Shown: positions 26,401 through 37,494 of the stretch, one piece after another | How the letters are laid out: every line of letters starts with the position of its first letter | How positions within the stretch are numbered: the first letter of the stretch is position 1 | NCBI RefSeq assembly: GCF_905475345.1 | Contig: NC_066590.1 | Location: forward strand, 8,842,501 to 8,906,500 | DNA: 64,000 nt | Reading direction: 5' to 3' | Source: Vespula vulgaris | Taxonomy: Eukaryota; Arthropoda; Insecta; Hymenoptera; Vespidae | Translations under genes and position numbers: made by a program | The notes under the pieces: model-generated | Databases searched by the model: none | What the model was told of the DNA's origin: nothing | The model's input: the letters and a program-made list of their open reading frames with translations, nothing else

Positions 26401-28195
26401 TCTTTTTTCATTTTCTTTTTTTTCTATTCCCAGTATCTCCCGACAAGCATGCTTTACAATATGAAACAAGGAAAGAATAATAATGATGGTAATAAAAAAG
26501 AAAAAAAAACAAAGGGGGATTATTTTAGACTGATATTTACCTAAAGGGACGACTGACTTGCATTTTCTGTTTTTTTTTTTTTTCTTTTTTCTTTGCGAGA
26601 TTCTCATTAAAAGGATATTTCTTATTTAGTCGAGGATTCGATTTTTCTTTCTTTTTTTTTTATATCAAATTATTTTTTATCCTTACAAATCGCGTTCACG
26701 TCGAGATTTTCTTCCCCTTTTTCTTTTTTTTTTCTCATTTCCTAACACGCACATGATATACGTTTTCTTTTAGATTATTATTATCGGCGACAAAGTACGG
26801 TAATAATTTTATTGAAATTTTCTTTCAACGACGATTAACTTTTCTTTTTTTTTTTTTTTTTCTTTGACACGATTATAATACCTTATGCAAACGTTACACC
26901 GACATGAACGCTGAGCGAAAAGATACGCGTTAAAAAATTCGATAAAATCAAGAATTCCGGACGTAATTAAACGCAATATTGTGATGAGAAAGAAAAAGAA
27001 AAGAGAAGGAAAAAAAGAAGAAAGGAAAGAACACGGTTATTATTTTTACGATCCCTCGTCCTCGTAACGGCGGTATTTTAATGAAATTAGAATAATGGAA
27101 AATAGTTCACGGGATATGTTTGAAGGAAAATAAAAACAAAACTCGCGTAATTATTTGTAATAGCTTTTAAAAGTATACAATGTATGTACGAACAAACGAA
27201 AATACACGATTACACGTGTGTATTTATCTATCTCTTTCTTTCTCATTTCTTTCTCTCTCTCTCTCTCTCTCTCAATCTCTCTCGTTCGTTCGGATACTCA
27301 CTTTCTTCTTAAAAGAAAGATTAAAAAAAAAAAAAAAGAAAAAGAAAAATAAATAAATAAAATAGAGAGACAGTCGGTTACAAAGGAAAAAGAAAAAAAA
27401 AATTCGTAGCCATTACAAAAAAGAATTGTATAATCCACATTTATTAAAAAAAAAAAAAAAAAGAGAAAAAAGAAAGATAAAATAGAAACGTCCAGCCAAA
27501 ACTTCTTCGTCGCCGTTGCAAAATGTTCTTGTAACTTTGACCCGTGAGACGTGAAGACCATCCTCGCATAATTATTATCTTAATTTTTTTTTTTTTGTTT
27601 TATTCTTTCATATATCGCTTTTGCTCTCTTGGTCGTACCTTTTTTTTTTGTTTTCTTTTTTTTTCTCTATCTTATTCTCTTTATTCTTCTATAATCCTCG
27701 ATTATCTTATCAAGGCATCGTCCCTGTTATAAATGGACCGAACGAAATTCGTATTCGACGTTTAAAGTTCATAGGACTTTTGTAACGCGAGAAATGGAAT
27801 ATAGTAAAGTAAGCTAAACCATTAAAAACGTAGTAATACCGTAGAGGAAGAAGAAGAAAAAAAAAGAGAAGAAAAGAAAAGTAATTCATATCATTAATAT
27901 CGTAGAAACGGAAGAAGTTCTACGTTCGTTGAATTTTTCGAAACCAGACATAACTTGCGATGCTATTATTATTATACTTAAGTTTTGTCTATCGATTAAG
28001 TTTTGCGATTAAACGACGAATGTAAATAAATGCTGATTAGTAGAATCCTCGTTGTAGCAGACTTTTTAAAAAAGAAATGGAGAAAAAGGAAAGAAAAAAA
28101 AAGAAAGAAAGAATGAAAGAAAGAAAAAAAGAAAAAAGAGAGGAGTTACGAACAAACTGCATAACGAAACGAGAAAAATATTGTACGGCAAGTAT

Positions 28196-28201
28196 CGTCG
28201 T

Positions 28202-28231
<30 letters not shown>
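28196..28231. repeat. (GTC)n trinucleotide repeat
   Basis: About 11 GTC units. The complement is GAC, the same motif as the array at 10827-10880. Confidence 0.9.
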
Positions 28232-28233
<2 letters not shown>

Positions 28234-28577
28234 GATTAAAATGTACGATAATTAACCTACTTCTACGATTCATTTTGCGAATGAATTTGAACGTATTTAT
28301 GCGCATACACGTATACATTTATAACAGAATTTTGTTATTAACGTTAATTCATTCGTCGCTTTTGATTTAACGGTACTAATAATACACGTCAGAGATTTAC
28401 TTAGATGATCGTCTAACGGTAAAAATAATAATAACATAAAAAAAAATAGAAGAAAGAATAAAGCGCGAGAAACGAGATAATAATGGAAGGAGAGCAGGGA
28501 CGAAATTAAAATGTTTTTTTTTTTTTTTTTTATATCCTTCTACATTATTATGCGTATATATATGTTTCAAATCGTCG

Positions 28578-28626
28578 CTACTACCACTACTACTACTACT
28601 CTACTACTACTACTACTACTACTACT
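28578..28626. repeat. (ACT)n trinucleotide repeat
   Basis: About 15 ACT/TAC units with one interruption. Confidence 0.88.
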
Positions 28627-29736
28627 GCAATGAAGACTTTATATAACGATGCATGACGATTTATTTATTAATCTGCATTCTTTCTTTTTATTTTTCTTTT
28701 GTAAATAACATCATCAAAAAGGAGGAAGCGAAAGTTTCTAAACTCGCAACAATAATTGTATTTATTATAAAATTATCGACGTTTGTTAATTTTACGAGAC
28801 TGAACGAAGAAACAAATCGTGTATTTCGATAGAGAAAAAATAAAAAGAAAAGAAAAAATGAAATGAAATGAAATGAAATAAAATAAAATGAAATAAATGA
28901 AAATCGAACAACAAACCGATGCGTACGTATGAATGCACGATTGTTGAGATTTTTGAAAAAATCGCTGTTAAGTGAGATCATTTAAAACAAATGATAAACG
29001 TATATCGTTTTATAACATACCGATAATACGAAATAAAAATTAAGATTAAAGATAATTCATTTTGCAGACTTTAATTCTTATTTTTCTTTTATTTTTAGCG
29101 CTCTCATTTAAACTTTGATTAATATTACTTACATTTATTTACATTTAGTAGAAAGTTTACAATATAAAACACGACTGATTGATTTCTAACCTTCATATTT
29201 AAAAGTAAATTATCGTGGAAGAGCTAATATCCTTGTATAATGCAATGATCCTGCACGAATACGATACGTTTGAATAACGCACAAGGAATACAGTGTGATA
29301 TCTTTATTATTTAGACTACAAACGAATTATAATATATCCTATGTGACTTATGTATTTAATTGACAAAAGCACAATCATCAGAATTATTAATATCAACGTT
29401 ATCTTCTCCGAGTCAACTACTCGAGTGTGATGTAATATATTAATTATCTTATAGTTTTATTACCATCTTGATATAATTTGCAAAACTGATATTTTCTTTC
29501 GAATGAATTAATTACATTTTTTTTACAATTAGATCGAGAGACTGTGTTGTAACGAAAAAAAAAAAAAAAGAAAAAGAAGCTTAACCTTGTACTTAAAACC
29601 GTTGTAACAATCGGTATGAAAATTTAAACTTAATTTTTAGCCTACTTGCAACATAAAACTGTTTATAATACAAATATATAAAAATAATTTTATTCACATA
29701 GAATGAATCGTATATACAAGTATTTGTATACTTACA

Positions 29737-29742
29737 TTTATT
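29737..29742 (-). terminator. Probable polyadenylation signal of the selenoprotein S-like gene
   Basis: AATAAA on the minus strand, 117 bp past the stop codon; a second copy lies at 29689-29694. Confidence 0.5.
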
Positions 29743-29858
29743 TTCATATTTAAAATGTCTTGTTACATATAAACTGCCACCGTTCTTAATTTTTCTTTAA
29801 TAGAAAGAAATTTGCATAATGGATAAAGTAAATGAGTCTATGGCACATTTTCGTATAA

Positions 29859-30816
29859 TTAACCACATCCACCCTTTCCACAACAACTGCGCTTGGGTGG
29901 CCTATAGCCTCGAGAACTGTCTCCCATTAATGGATTATACCCTGTAAAGATGTATATAAAGAATTTGCACATAGGCCTAGTAAATATATGAATTACCGAA
30001 ATACTTACCTCGTCTTAATGCTTTTGACTTTGGTCCTTTCGACGTGGAGGGTTCGTCTTTACTTCCTTGGCTCACATCATCTAGCAAATTACTAACTTCT
30101 TCTTTTTTCTTTTGCTTTCGCTAATAAAAAAAAGAAAAAGTGAGCGAAATAAATAATTCTTTTTATAAATATCCTTTACACGTTCAAAGTTATCATGCGT
30201 AACAAAAATTTAATATTTAATAAAATATCTACTTCTTCCTCTTTTTCCTTTGCTATTAAAATGGATTTAAGATATTGTTCTTGCATTTTTTGTCTAGAAG
30301 CTTCCACTGCTGACAATCTCTGTTGCAGAAGATCAGAATCTAAAGAAAAGTACAAAGTATAATTTAAATAGAAATTTGAAATATATGTCGTCATATTCTT
30401 AACGATAAAATCTTACTCTTATGATATTTTGCTGCATATTCTGCCTCGTCTTTCTTAATTTTCCACTTTGTATATTTATCTTGAATATACGGATAGGTAT
30501 ACCATATTACTCCTATTAAAGCAACGATATACCAACCGACAGAAGCTATGTAAGCCCACGCTGAAAAAATATTTAACGTATTTATCTACAATTAAAGCAA
30601 TAAACTTTTTAATTCTTTATATATTTACATTTTTATTGAGAGATAACAAATACAAAGCTTTAACATGAGTAAAAAAGGCTTTAACATGAAAATTAACGGA
30701 AATAACGAATGTTAAAAATATAAAAACGAATATTATGATTTCATTATATAGTCATTACATTTATTTGACATATAATTTCACATACCCATTTGAAAATAAA
30801 AATTTAATAGCAACAT
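29859..30816 (-). CDS. SELENOS: Selenoprotein S / VIMP homologue with Cys in place of Sec
   Basis: SelS/VIMP is a small ER-membrane protein that links Derlins and the p97/VCP ATPase in ER-associated degradation. Five exons (30786-30816, 30417-30560, 30233-30339, 30009-30120, 29859-29941) total 477 nt, 158 aa plus stop, with all phases matching. One N-terminal membrane segment (about residues 11-33, including GWYIVALIGVIWY) matches the family GWYIV core. A charged helix follows (LLQQRLSAVEASRQKMQEQ, then a Lys/Glu run), then PSTSKGPKSKALRRGYNPL and a C-terminal CCGKGGCG. The penultimate position, Sec in vertebrate SelS, is TGT (Cys) here. The start is the ATG that keeps phase with exon 2; a longer 5' exon is possible. 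Confidence 0.88.
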
Positions 30817-32191
30817 TTTCTCTGTATGATAACTTGAATAATTTGCCTGCGTCAAACTTTCACCACACACGTTCGTATGACACGTAAACCATTGAAACGA
30901 ACACCCACAAGATCAACTATTCTAACAGTCAATTGCAACCTTAAAAAAATAAAATATATTATACCAATTACGAAATCAATTTTGAATTTATCTCAAACAG
31001 AATTTCGCATACGCAAGCAATTAAATTTGAAATATGTGAGAATTAAACCGCTACGTAATAGTAAATTTCAAAATTTTTGTTATTATAGCATATAATGACA
31101 AAGTATAATACATACGCTACAACACTGAACATTCAGTAAATTTTTCCAATATGTAGATGGCAAAACAATCGGTCGGTCAGGAATGTAACTATAAAATTAG
31201 GAAGGGTATCATACTTTTGTTTTGTTATTTGTATGATATTTGTTAAATTTCTTATATGAAGATAATCTTAAGTTACAGTATAAACAACGTATAACATATA
31301 ATCAATAATAAAATAAAATTATATAAAAAAAAATTTATAACAATATATTTTCATACGATACGTGCTAAAAATATGGCTTTGTTAGTACACTCAGTATGTC
31401 GAGAGAAGTGGATACTTATAGAGAATAAATTTCTACATGCACTTAATATATTTTGATTTATTAATACAACTTTTTATATTTCGATAATACTTCGGTTAAA
31501 GAACGAGACGTTGATACGGAAGATATATTTCAATATACAATTATTTATACATACGCGCAAGCGCGCAATTCAGAAGAAAGACGTATATGAATATATACGT
31601 TGAAATATTTCTACCATAACCTAATTTTGCAAATACGCACTAGGTCATGTATACAAACAAAATGTTAAATGTTCGTGTTTACTTGAAAACGTTCGCTTAA
31701 AATTCATTGAAGAGTATACGTATTTGCGACTCGTAATAATATAAAGAAAAATATGTGTAACCCGATATGAGGGCTAAGTGATATCTATGTAAAGAAAATT
31801 TGTAGCATATTGTATAATAATTTGAATATATATTATAGAAGGTGAGTGAATTTTTTTCGTATATAATATCATTGTAAGATTTATTCATCATATTTTTAAC
31901 GAATAGATTTTTATAATGTATACATTTGAAGTTATTTTATGTTCTAATAGAGTAAACAAATAGATATTATCATCTAGTTACAACTTTTTATTGATTATAA
32001 ATTATGAACATTTTATAAAATTATAATTGTGAGAAAATGATTATGATTCCTTTTATAAACTTAATTTAGGCTCTTTATATATTTTAGATAACTATTATCA
32101 CAGATTATGGAAATGCAACATATAAGAAATTGAGTAGTAATATTTATATTGTCTTATCTTAACATTCAAGATACATACAATATTTATATCA
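30817..32191. other. Divergent intergenic region between SelS and Pol iota
   Basis: AT-rich spacer between two head-to-head genes, so both promoters should lie here. No clear TATA box or ORF was seen. A TAGATGGC word lies at 31154-31161. Confidence 0.5.
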
Positions 32192-33919
32192 ATGGATACC
32201 TACGAATATGACATAATCATACGTCATCCAAGATGTATAATTCACTTGGATGTTGATTGTTTCTATGCACAAGTCGAAATGTTGCAACACCCAGAATTTG
32301 AAGGGAAGCCATTTGGTGTTCAACAGAAAAATATGGTTGTTACAAGCAATTATATAGCTCGAGAATATGGTATCAAAAAATGGATATCGGTACAAGAAGC
32401 CTTACGTTTGTGTCCTGATTTGGTCTTAGTAAATGGCGAAGACTTAACGATATATCGTCAATATTCTGCAAAAATAATGGATATTTTACATCAATTTACT
32501 CCATTAATCGAAAGGTTAGGCTTGGATGACAACTTCTTAGATGTAACATCGATCGTACAAAAATATATTTCATCTAATAGCGAGTCAAATGAAAATATAA
32601 ATGATTCCACTGAAGATGATTCAAATGAGATAGTTGGTAACGTGTTTGAAATAACTGATGAACAATGCCCTTGTGGTTGTCATTTACGATTAGCCATTGC
32701 ATCCAGAATTGCATCTGAAATAAGAAGTCGAATTCAGAAGGAATTAAATATTACATGCAGTGCCGGAATTGCACATAATAAACTATTAGCGAAGCTATCA
32801 GGATCTCTTTATAAGCCCAATCAACAAACACTAGTATACCCTTGTAGTGCGTCAAAGTTATTGTCCTCTTTAGGTTCTGTATCTAAAATACCCGGAGTCG
32901 GACAAAAAACTAAAGAACTATTAATATCAAAAAATATAGAAACTGTTGAAGATTTGCGTAAAATACCACTGCATGATCTAGAATTAAAGATTGGTAAAGA
33001 TCTGGCGAGAAAATTAAAAGATAATGCGGAAGGTATAGATGAAACTGCTGTAAAACCATCTACAAAAAAACAATCTATTGGTTTAGAAGATGGCTTTAAA
33101 AGTGTTTCTTTAGTGGGTGAAGTGGAGTCACGACTCAGTGCATTGTTACGAAGATTAACTGAGTTAGCCACTGAAGATGGTAGAATTCCAATTGCCATGA
33201 GAATAACAGTAAGAAAGCACGATTTCAATAAGCCTAAAAGAGAGACCAGACAGTGCGCTTTACCAAAACATTTGCTTCCTTCCACTAAATCTGGTGTTTA
33301 CGACCATGCTAAAATGTTAACACTAGCTATGAAACTATTTCATCGCGCAGTTGATATTTCTAAACCATTTCACTTGACTCTTTTGGGAGTGGCTTTTACA
33401 AAGTTTGAAGAAAGATCTTACGGTCGTAGTAGTATTACTTCTTTCTTACGAAAACAAGTAGCTGTTCAATCTATTTTGGACATAAGTTCAGAGGAAGGTA
33501 TTTGTGACATTAGTTTGGGATCACCTATGAGTATAAATCAGGATAGTAACGATAGCTCTGAACATTCCTTGTCCGCAACAAGTTTGGCAAATTCATTATC
33601 TGGTATTAATGGATCTCCAATCTCAAAATTGACGATTGGTAGCAACCAATGTACGGAAGATGATTTATTAAGCGAGGTAGAACCACAGTTAAAAAAAACA
33701 AAATTAGAAGTATGGTTAAATGGTCGTAGAGAAACGCCCAGCAACGAAATGGCAAGTTTAAGGCTTGGACCTTCGCCAATGCAAATATCACCAAAAATGG
33801 ATAACACAGTTCTTAAGACCTTACCTATTGATTTACAAAGAGAAGTTAGTCGACCTTGGCCCACAACCAGCAAACCTAAACCAAACAATATACTTAAATA
33901 TTTTATAGCTAATAAGTGA
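32192..33919 (+). CDS. POLI: DNA polymerase iota (Y-family translesion polymerase)
   Basis: Y-family polymerases insert nucleotides opposite damaged bases; Pol iota usually acts as an inserter, recruited by PCNA and ubiquitin. This is a single open frame of 575 aa with no intron. Palm motif IIHLDVDCFYAQVEM holds metal ligand D20 and the Y-family Cys-Phe-Tyr. VVTSNYIAREYG, VNGEDLTIYR and ERLGLDDNFLDVT (D112-D113) match Pol iota closely; AGIAHNKLLAKL and KPNQQT follow, then the helix-hairpin-helix thumb (IPGVGQKT) and little finger (RQCALP, MKLFHR, PFHLTLLGV). LPIDLQREV (about 544-552) is a ubiquitin-binding UBM-like motif, and ILKYF near the C-terminus is PIP-like without the usual Gln. Odd: the second acidic residue of the catalytic pair is Asp, not Glu. 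Confidence 0.94.
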   Translation: MDTYEYDIIIRHPRCIIHLDVDCFYAQVEMLQHPEFEGKPFGVQQKNMVVTSNYIAREYGIKKWISVQEALRLCPDLVLVNGEDLTIYRQYSAKIMDILHQFTPLIERLGLDDNFLDVTSIVQKYISSNSESNENINDSTEDDSNEIVGNVFEITDEQCPCGCHLRLAIASRIASEIRSRIQKELNITCSAGIAHNKLLAKLSGSLYKPNQQTLVYPCSASKLLSSLGSVSKIPGVGQKTKELLISKNIETVEDLRKIPLHDLELKIGKDLARKLKDNAEGIDETAVKPSTKKQSIGLEDGFKSVSLVGEVESRLSALLRRLTELATEDGRIPIAMRITVRKHDFNKPKRETRQCALPKHLLPSTKSGVYDHAKMLTLAMKLFHRAVDISKPFHLTLLGVAFTKFEERSYGRSSITSFLRKQVAVQSILDISSEEGICDISLGSPMSINQDSNDSSEHSLSATSLANSLSGINGSPISKLTIGSNQCTEDDLLSEVEPQLKKTKLEVWLNGRRETPSNEMASLRLGPSPMQISPKMDNTVLKTLPIDLQREVSRPWPTTSKPKPNNILKYFIANK

Positions 33920-35407
33920 CCGAATTATGTGGCCTATTATATATTAAGGCCATTTTTTACATATATTTTCATGACTTCAACATTAGATGGCAGCATCTTG
34001 AGACTCATTAGAAACGTATTAGTCTCATTTAAAATAAACTGTATTAAATTATAAATTTAAATACTCTAGAATTGAATGTTCTAAATCCATATATTGCATA
34101 CAATGACACTAATGTAATGTGTTGCCTTATTTGTACAAATCAAGACTGTTGCATACACTATTGTAAAAAATCATAATTCAATCACACACTTCTGATATAA
34201 AATATGGTAAAATAATTCGCGTTTAAAATTTTGATGAATATAAGCATTTAATAATATATTATATAAGTACAATAAATAATTATATATTTAATGTTACTTT
34301 TGGATGAAATATTAATAATGGCACATGTATTCTTTCAGAGCAGTTTCATAGGAAACAAAAACAAAAGCATTATGAAATGTTAAGAAGGTGCTGACATTTG
34401 ACTTTGTATTTTATATGTAATGGATAAATAATTATATATTTTAAAATTATAAGAAAAATTTATATTTTTAGTACTGTTAATGCTACACTGTAATATATAC
34501 AAATATTACAAAAATCATCACGTGCACACGTTGTTATCTGTACCATTCGAAATAACTAAGATTAAGTAATATTCGTTTCAAACGTTTACATAAGTATCTA
34601 AACACGAGCAAATTTTATCGAAATAAATTCAACGTTATAATGTGTGTTTCAAAACTTCTTAGACAATCTATTAAAATAATTGATTGTAATCGTTATATGG
34701 ATTATGAAAAAATATATATATAACGTTTGGTTACTATTATATATTAATAAAGAAATATAAAAAAAAAAAAGAAACAGATGATTCTCCTCGGAACGTCATA
34801 AATAAAATCAAAATAGTACAATTCTTATGCCACTAGTTAGCGTTTTTCATCGATGGATTATTCTAAAAGTATTGCTAATTATTCGTATACTGATTTAATT
34901 TGATAAATAAAAGGTCGTTAGAATACTTTAATATGATAATTTCACTTACATTTGTAAGAAAAAGATATAAAGATTTATGAAAATTTATACATTTTTATCA
35001 TTTATTTTAACCTTTCACGATAAGTTGCTAACTTCGCTTTCTATTCGTGCGTAATGATGTACAGTTGAATACAATGGAAATACAACACTATGTGGCAATT
35101 TTTAAAATTTTATTCTAACGATGATATATTATCTGTTCTTTAAATGAATTTTTTTATTTCCCCTGTTAAAGTGGTAAGTATTTTTCATTTCATATTAAAA
35201 TGGAATGTTGGTAACATTATTGTTATGAATATCTACAAATATTTCGTTTTCTAAACATTTAGTTTTAACACGTTTTCATTTTATTTACAGGGTAGCATAG
35301 ATATTTTGCAATAAATTCATTTGATCTTGTATAAAATAAGATCTTAAAAAAAAAATCATTTTTAACTATTTATTGAAAACAGAATAGTTTAAACCTGTCA
35401 TATATCA
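33920..35407. other. Intergenic spacer with likely Pol iota 3' UTR and NUDCD3 5' UTR
   Basis: No coding frame recognised. AATAAA at 34033-34038 is a plausible Pol iota polyA signal. A TAGATGGC word lies at 33984-33991. A good donor (gtggtaagt, about 35174) and acceptor (tttacag, about 35290) suggest a spliced 5' UTR for the next gene. Confidence 0.5.
34033..34038 (+). terminator. Probable Pol iota polyadenylation signal
   Basis: First AATAAA after the Pol iota stop, 114 bp downstream. Confidence 0.45.
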
Positions 35408-36329
35408 ATGTCATTGGAAGATTGGAAGAAAAAAGAAAAATTATGTTATGCTTCGCAAGAAAATATGATAAATACAGTTCAAGAGGAAATGTTTCCGTAT
35501 GTTTCTGAAGAGGTAGAGGTTAGAACATCTACAGATATCGAAGATGAAGTACAAAACAGAGGCGGTAACGTAAGACCTCTACAACCATCGGATAGCTATA
35601 ATGGAGCTATAAGAGACACTTATATTTGGTCTCAGACGATCACTGACATAGATGTACTTGTAAAGCTTCCAAAGTCGCCTTTAAAAGCCAAGGATCTTCG
35701 AGTTAGTATAGAAACACAAAGAATAAAGATCGAAGCGACGCAGAGACACGAAACATGCAATAAAAGTACCAAAGATCCCAAATGGACTACTATCTTTGAG
35801 GGTGAACTAATATTTAAAACGAAGAAAGATGAGTCTGTATGGAGTTTAGTATCTGGATATGTCAGTGTGCGTTGAAACAAGTTGAGAGGCACTGGATACG
35901 ATATGTTGGAGTATGGATAGGAAGTATCTAAGTGTCTAAGTAGCTAAGCATTGTGAGCTTATCTTCTGTTTGTAGATACACCTTGAGAAAGTATCCGAAC
36001 GATGGTGGGATGCCCTTATTATGGAAGAACCTAAGATAGAGCTGAATAAAATAGATTGTTCAAGAAATCTAGATGAAATGGGTTTGACAGAGCAAATGAA
36101 GGTAGAAGAATTAATGTGGAATCATCAACAAAAACTTCTTGGCAAACCTACGTCAGATCAATTGGTAATTCGATGTATAGAAAAGCTCAATGATCTTACA
36201 TATTACACGGTTTGGTAAATAAATACCTATTTTCAGAAAATGGAAGCAATTATGAAGAAAGCATGGAACGCAAAGGGATCACCTTTCCAAGGTACATCGT
36301 ATGATCCGTCCATAATAAAATTTAATTGA
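35408..36329 (+). CDS. NUDCD3: NudC domain-containing protein 3-like co-chaperone
   Basis: NUDCD3 is an HSP90-associated factor needed for stability of cytoplasmic dynein components and BTB-Kelch proteins. Three exons (35408-35866, 35976-36164, 36237-36329) total 741 nt, 246 aa. The CS (p23-like) domain starts at about residue 60: DSYNGAIRDTYIWSQTITD, then VKLPKSPLKAKDL, then WSLVSGYVSIHLEKVSERWW across the first splice. The C-terminus MWNHQQKLLGKPTSDQLKM ... KKAWNAKGSPFQGTSYDPS is the NUDCD3 signature. The donor gtgcgt at 35867 was preferred over gtcagt because it gives the better family alignment. An in-frame TAA lies just before the start ATG, and no upstream exon with the family's N-terminal NudC_N domain was found. 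An AATAAA at 36314 overlaps the last codons. Confidence 0.88.
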
Positions 36330-37152
36330 AACTAATTAAATATAAAACACATGCAGGAAGCTTCATTGTTTTATAACGTTTGTTAAGAATTAAAGTTCCC
36401 GAAAGGTCAACTTTATCATTACTATATAATATATTATGATTTTCTAAAAGATTAAACAAGATTGAGTTTTGTTAAACTAGATCGTCATTTAACATACATT
36501 TCTTTCTAAACGTTTTAACATAACGTTCGCATTTATTAAAGCGTACCATATCGCTAATAACGTGTCACGACATCGAACTTACCGCGTATGTTTACTTGTG
36601 GTAAACAACTCTCTCCACCTGCCGTTACGCCACCTAGAAGAATCAAGATACAATTACATATCTCCAATGGGTCCTATCATGCCCACGGATTAGTTGGTTT
36701 TTCTCGAGAGCGTGTTGAGCACCGCTGTTGCGAGAAAAGAGACAGGTAACGTATCTACCTGCCTGAAGCTAAGTTCGCGTAAGTGGGGATCCCACTACTC
36801 TTAGTCTTTCTCTCTCCCCCTCTCCTTCTCCCTCTATCTCTCTCTCTTTCATTCCTTTGCTCCCTCTCTTTTCTTCTCTCTCTCCTTGGGTCCAAGCTTT
36901 TCTCCGAGGTGAGGATCGGGCCGTTAGTCTCGTGTCGTAGGAGAGAGCGGTGGTAATGCGTACCGCGAAGTATCGCGTTCGACGAACAGCAACGAACAAC
37001 TAATCTCAATCGATCTCGATCAACGAACCTAGAACGTAGCGTGTAATTTTTAATATCCAGTGGTGTATTTTTTTTTTTAATTGAAAAATATTTCTCGATC
37101 TCGACTCTTTTTTCTGAGAGAGTAAAACCACGAGAGAGAGAAAGAGAGAAAG

Positions 37153-37203
<51 letters not shown>

Positions 37204-37494
37204 CAGTTGGTTCGTGGACCGGATTGGTGAACTCATTCTATCTCTTTCTCTCTCGTGCCTATATCACAGATAGGATTCACGGATGAACCAAAGGCCGTTT
37301 TCTTCATCTTTATATTCTTCTTCGTACTCGTCCTCACCGTCGTAGCATTGTAACGGTATATACGGGGGTGAAGAAGTGCTCTCTCTTGGAAAATTATAAT
37401 AAAAATATTTTTGGGTAAATAAATAAATATATATATATATATATACACACGTATATATATTCCAAAGAAAGAAGAAGATAAAGAAGACATCAGG
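36330..37494. other. Spacer and 5' UTR/promoter region of the claudin-like gene
   Basis: No coding frame. From about 36600 the DNA is less AT-rich and holds CT tracts (36805-36890), then a pure GA run at 37157-37200, typical of GAGA-type promoter-proximal DNA. The transcription start is not identifiable. Confidence 0.45.
37134..37201. repeat. (GA)n tract upstream of the claudin-like start codon
   Basis: About 65 bp of GA dinucleotides about 300 bp before the ATG. It could serve as GAGA-factor sites, but similar runs are abundant throughout the window. Confidence 0.85.

Larger units (their letters stand above)
22051..29858. other. Gene-free region; probable robo 3' UTR then spacer
   Basis: No convincing coding region on either strand. 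The first part probably holds the robo 3' UTR; AATAAA-like hexamers are frequent (for example in the AATA repeats at 24068-24090 and 25010-25050), so the end cannot be fixed. The rest is homopurine/homopyrimidine A/T-rich tracts and microsatellites. All open frames are Lys/Arg/Glu- or Phe/Leu/Ser-rich low complexity. Confidence 0.6.
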
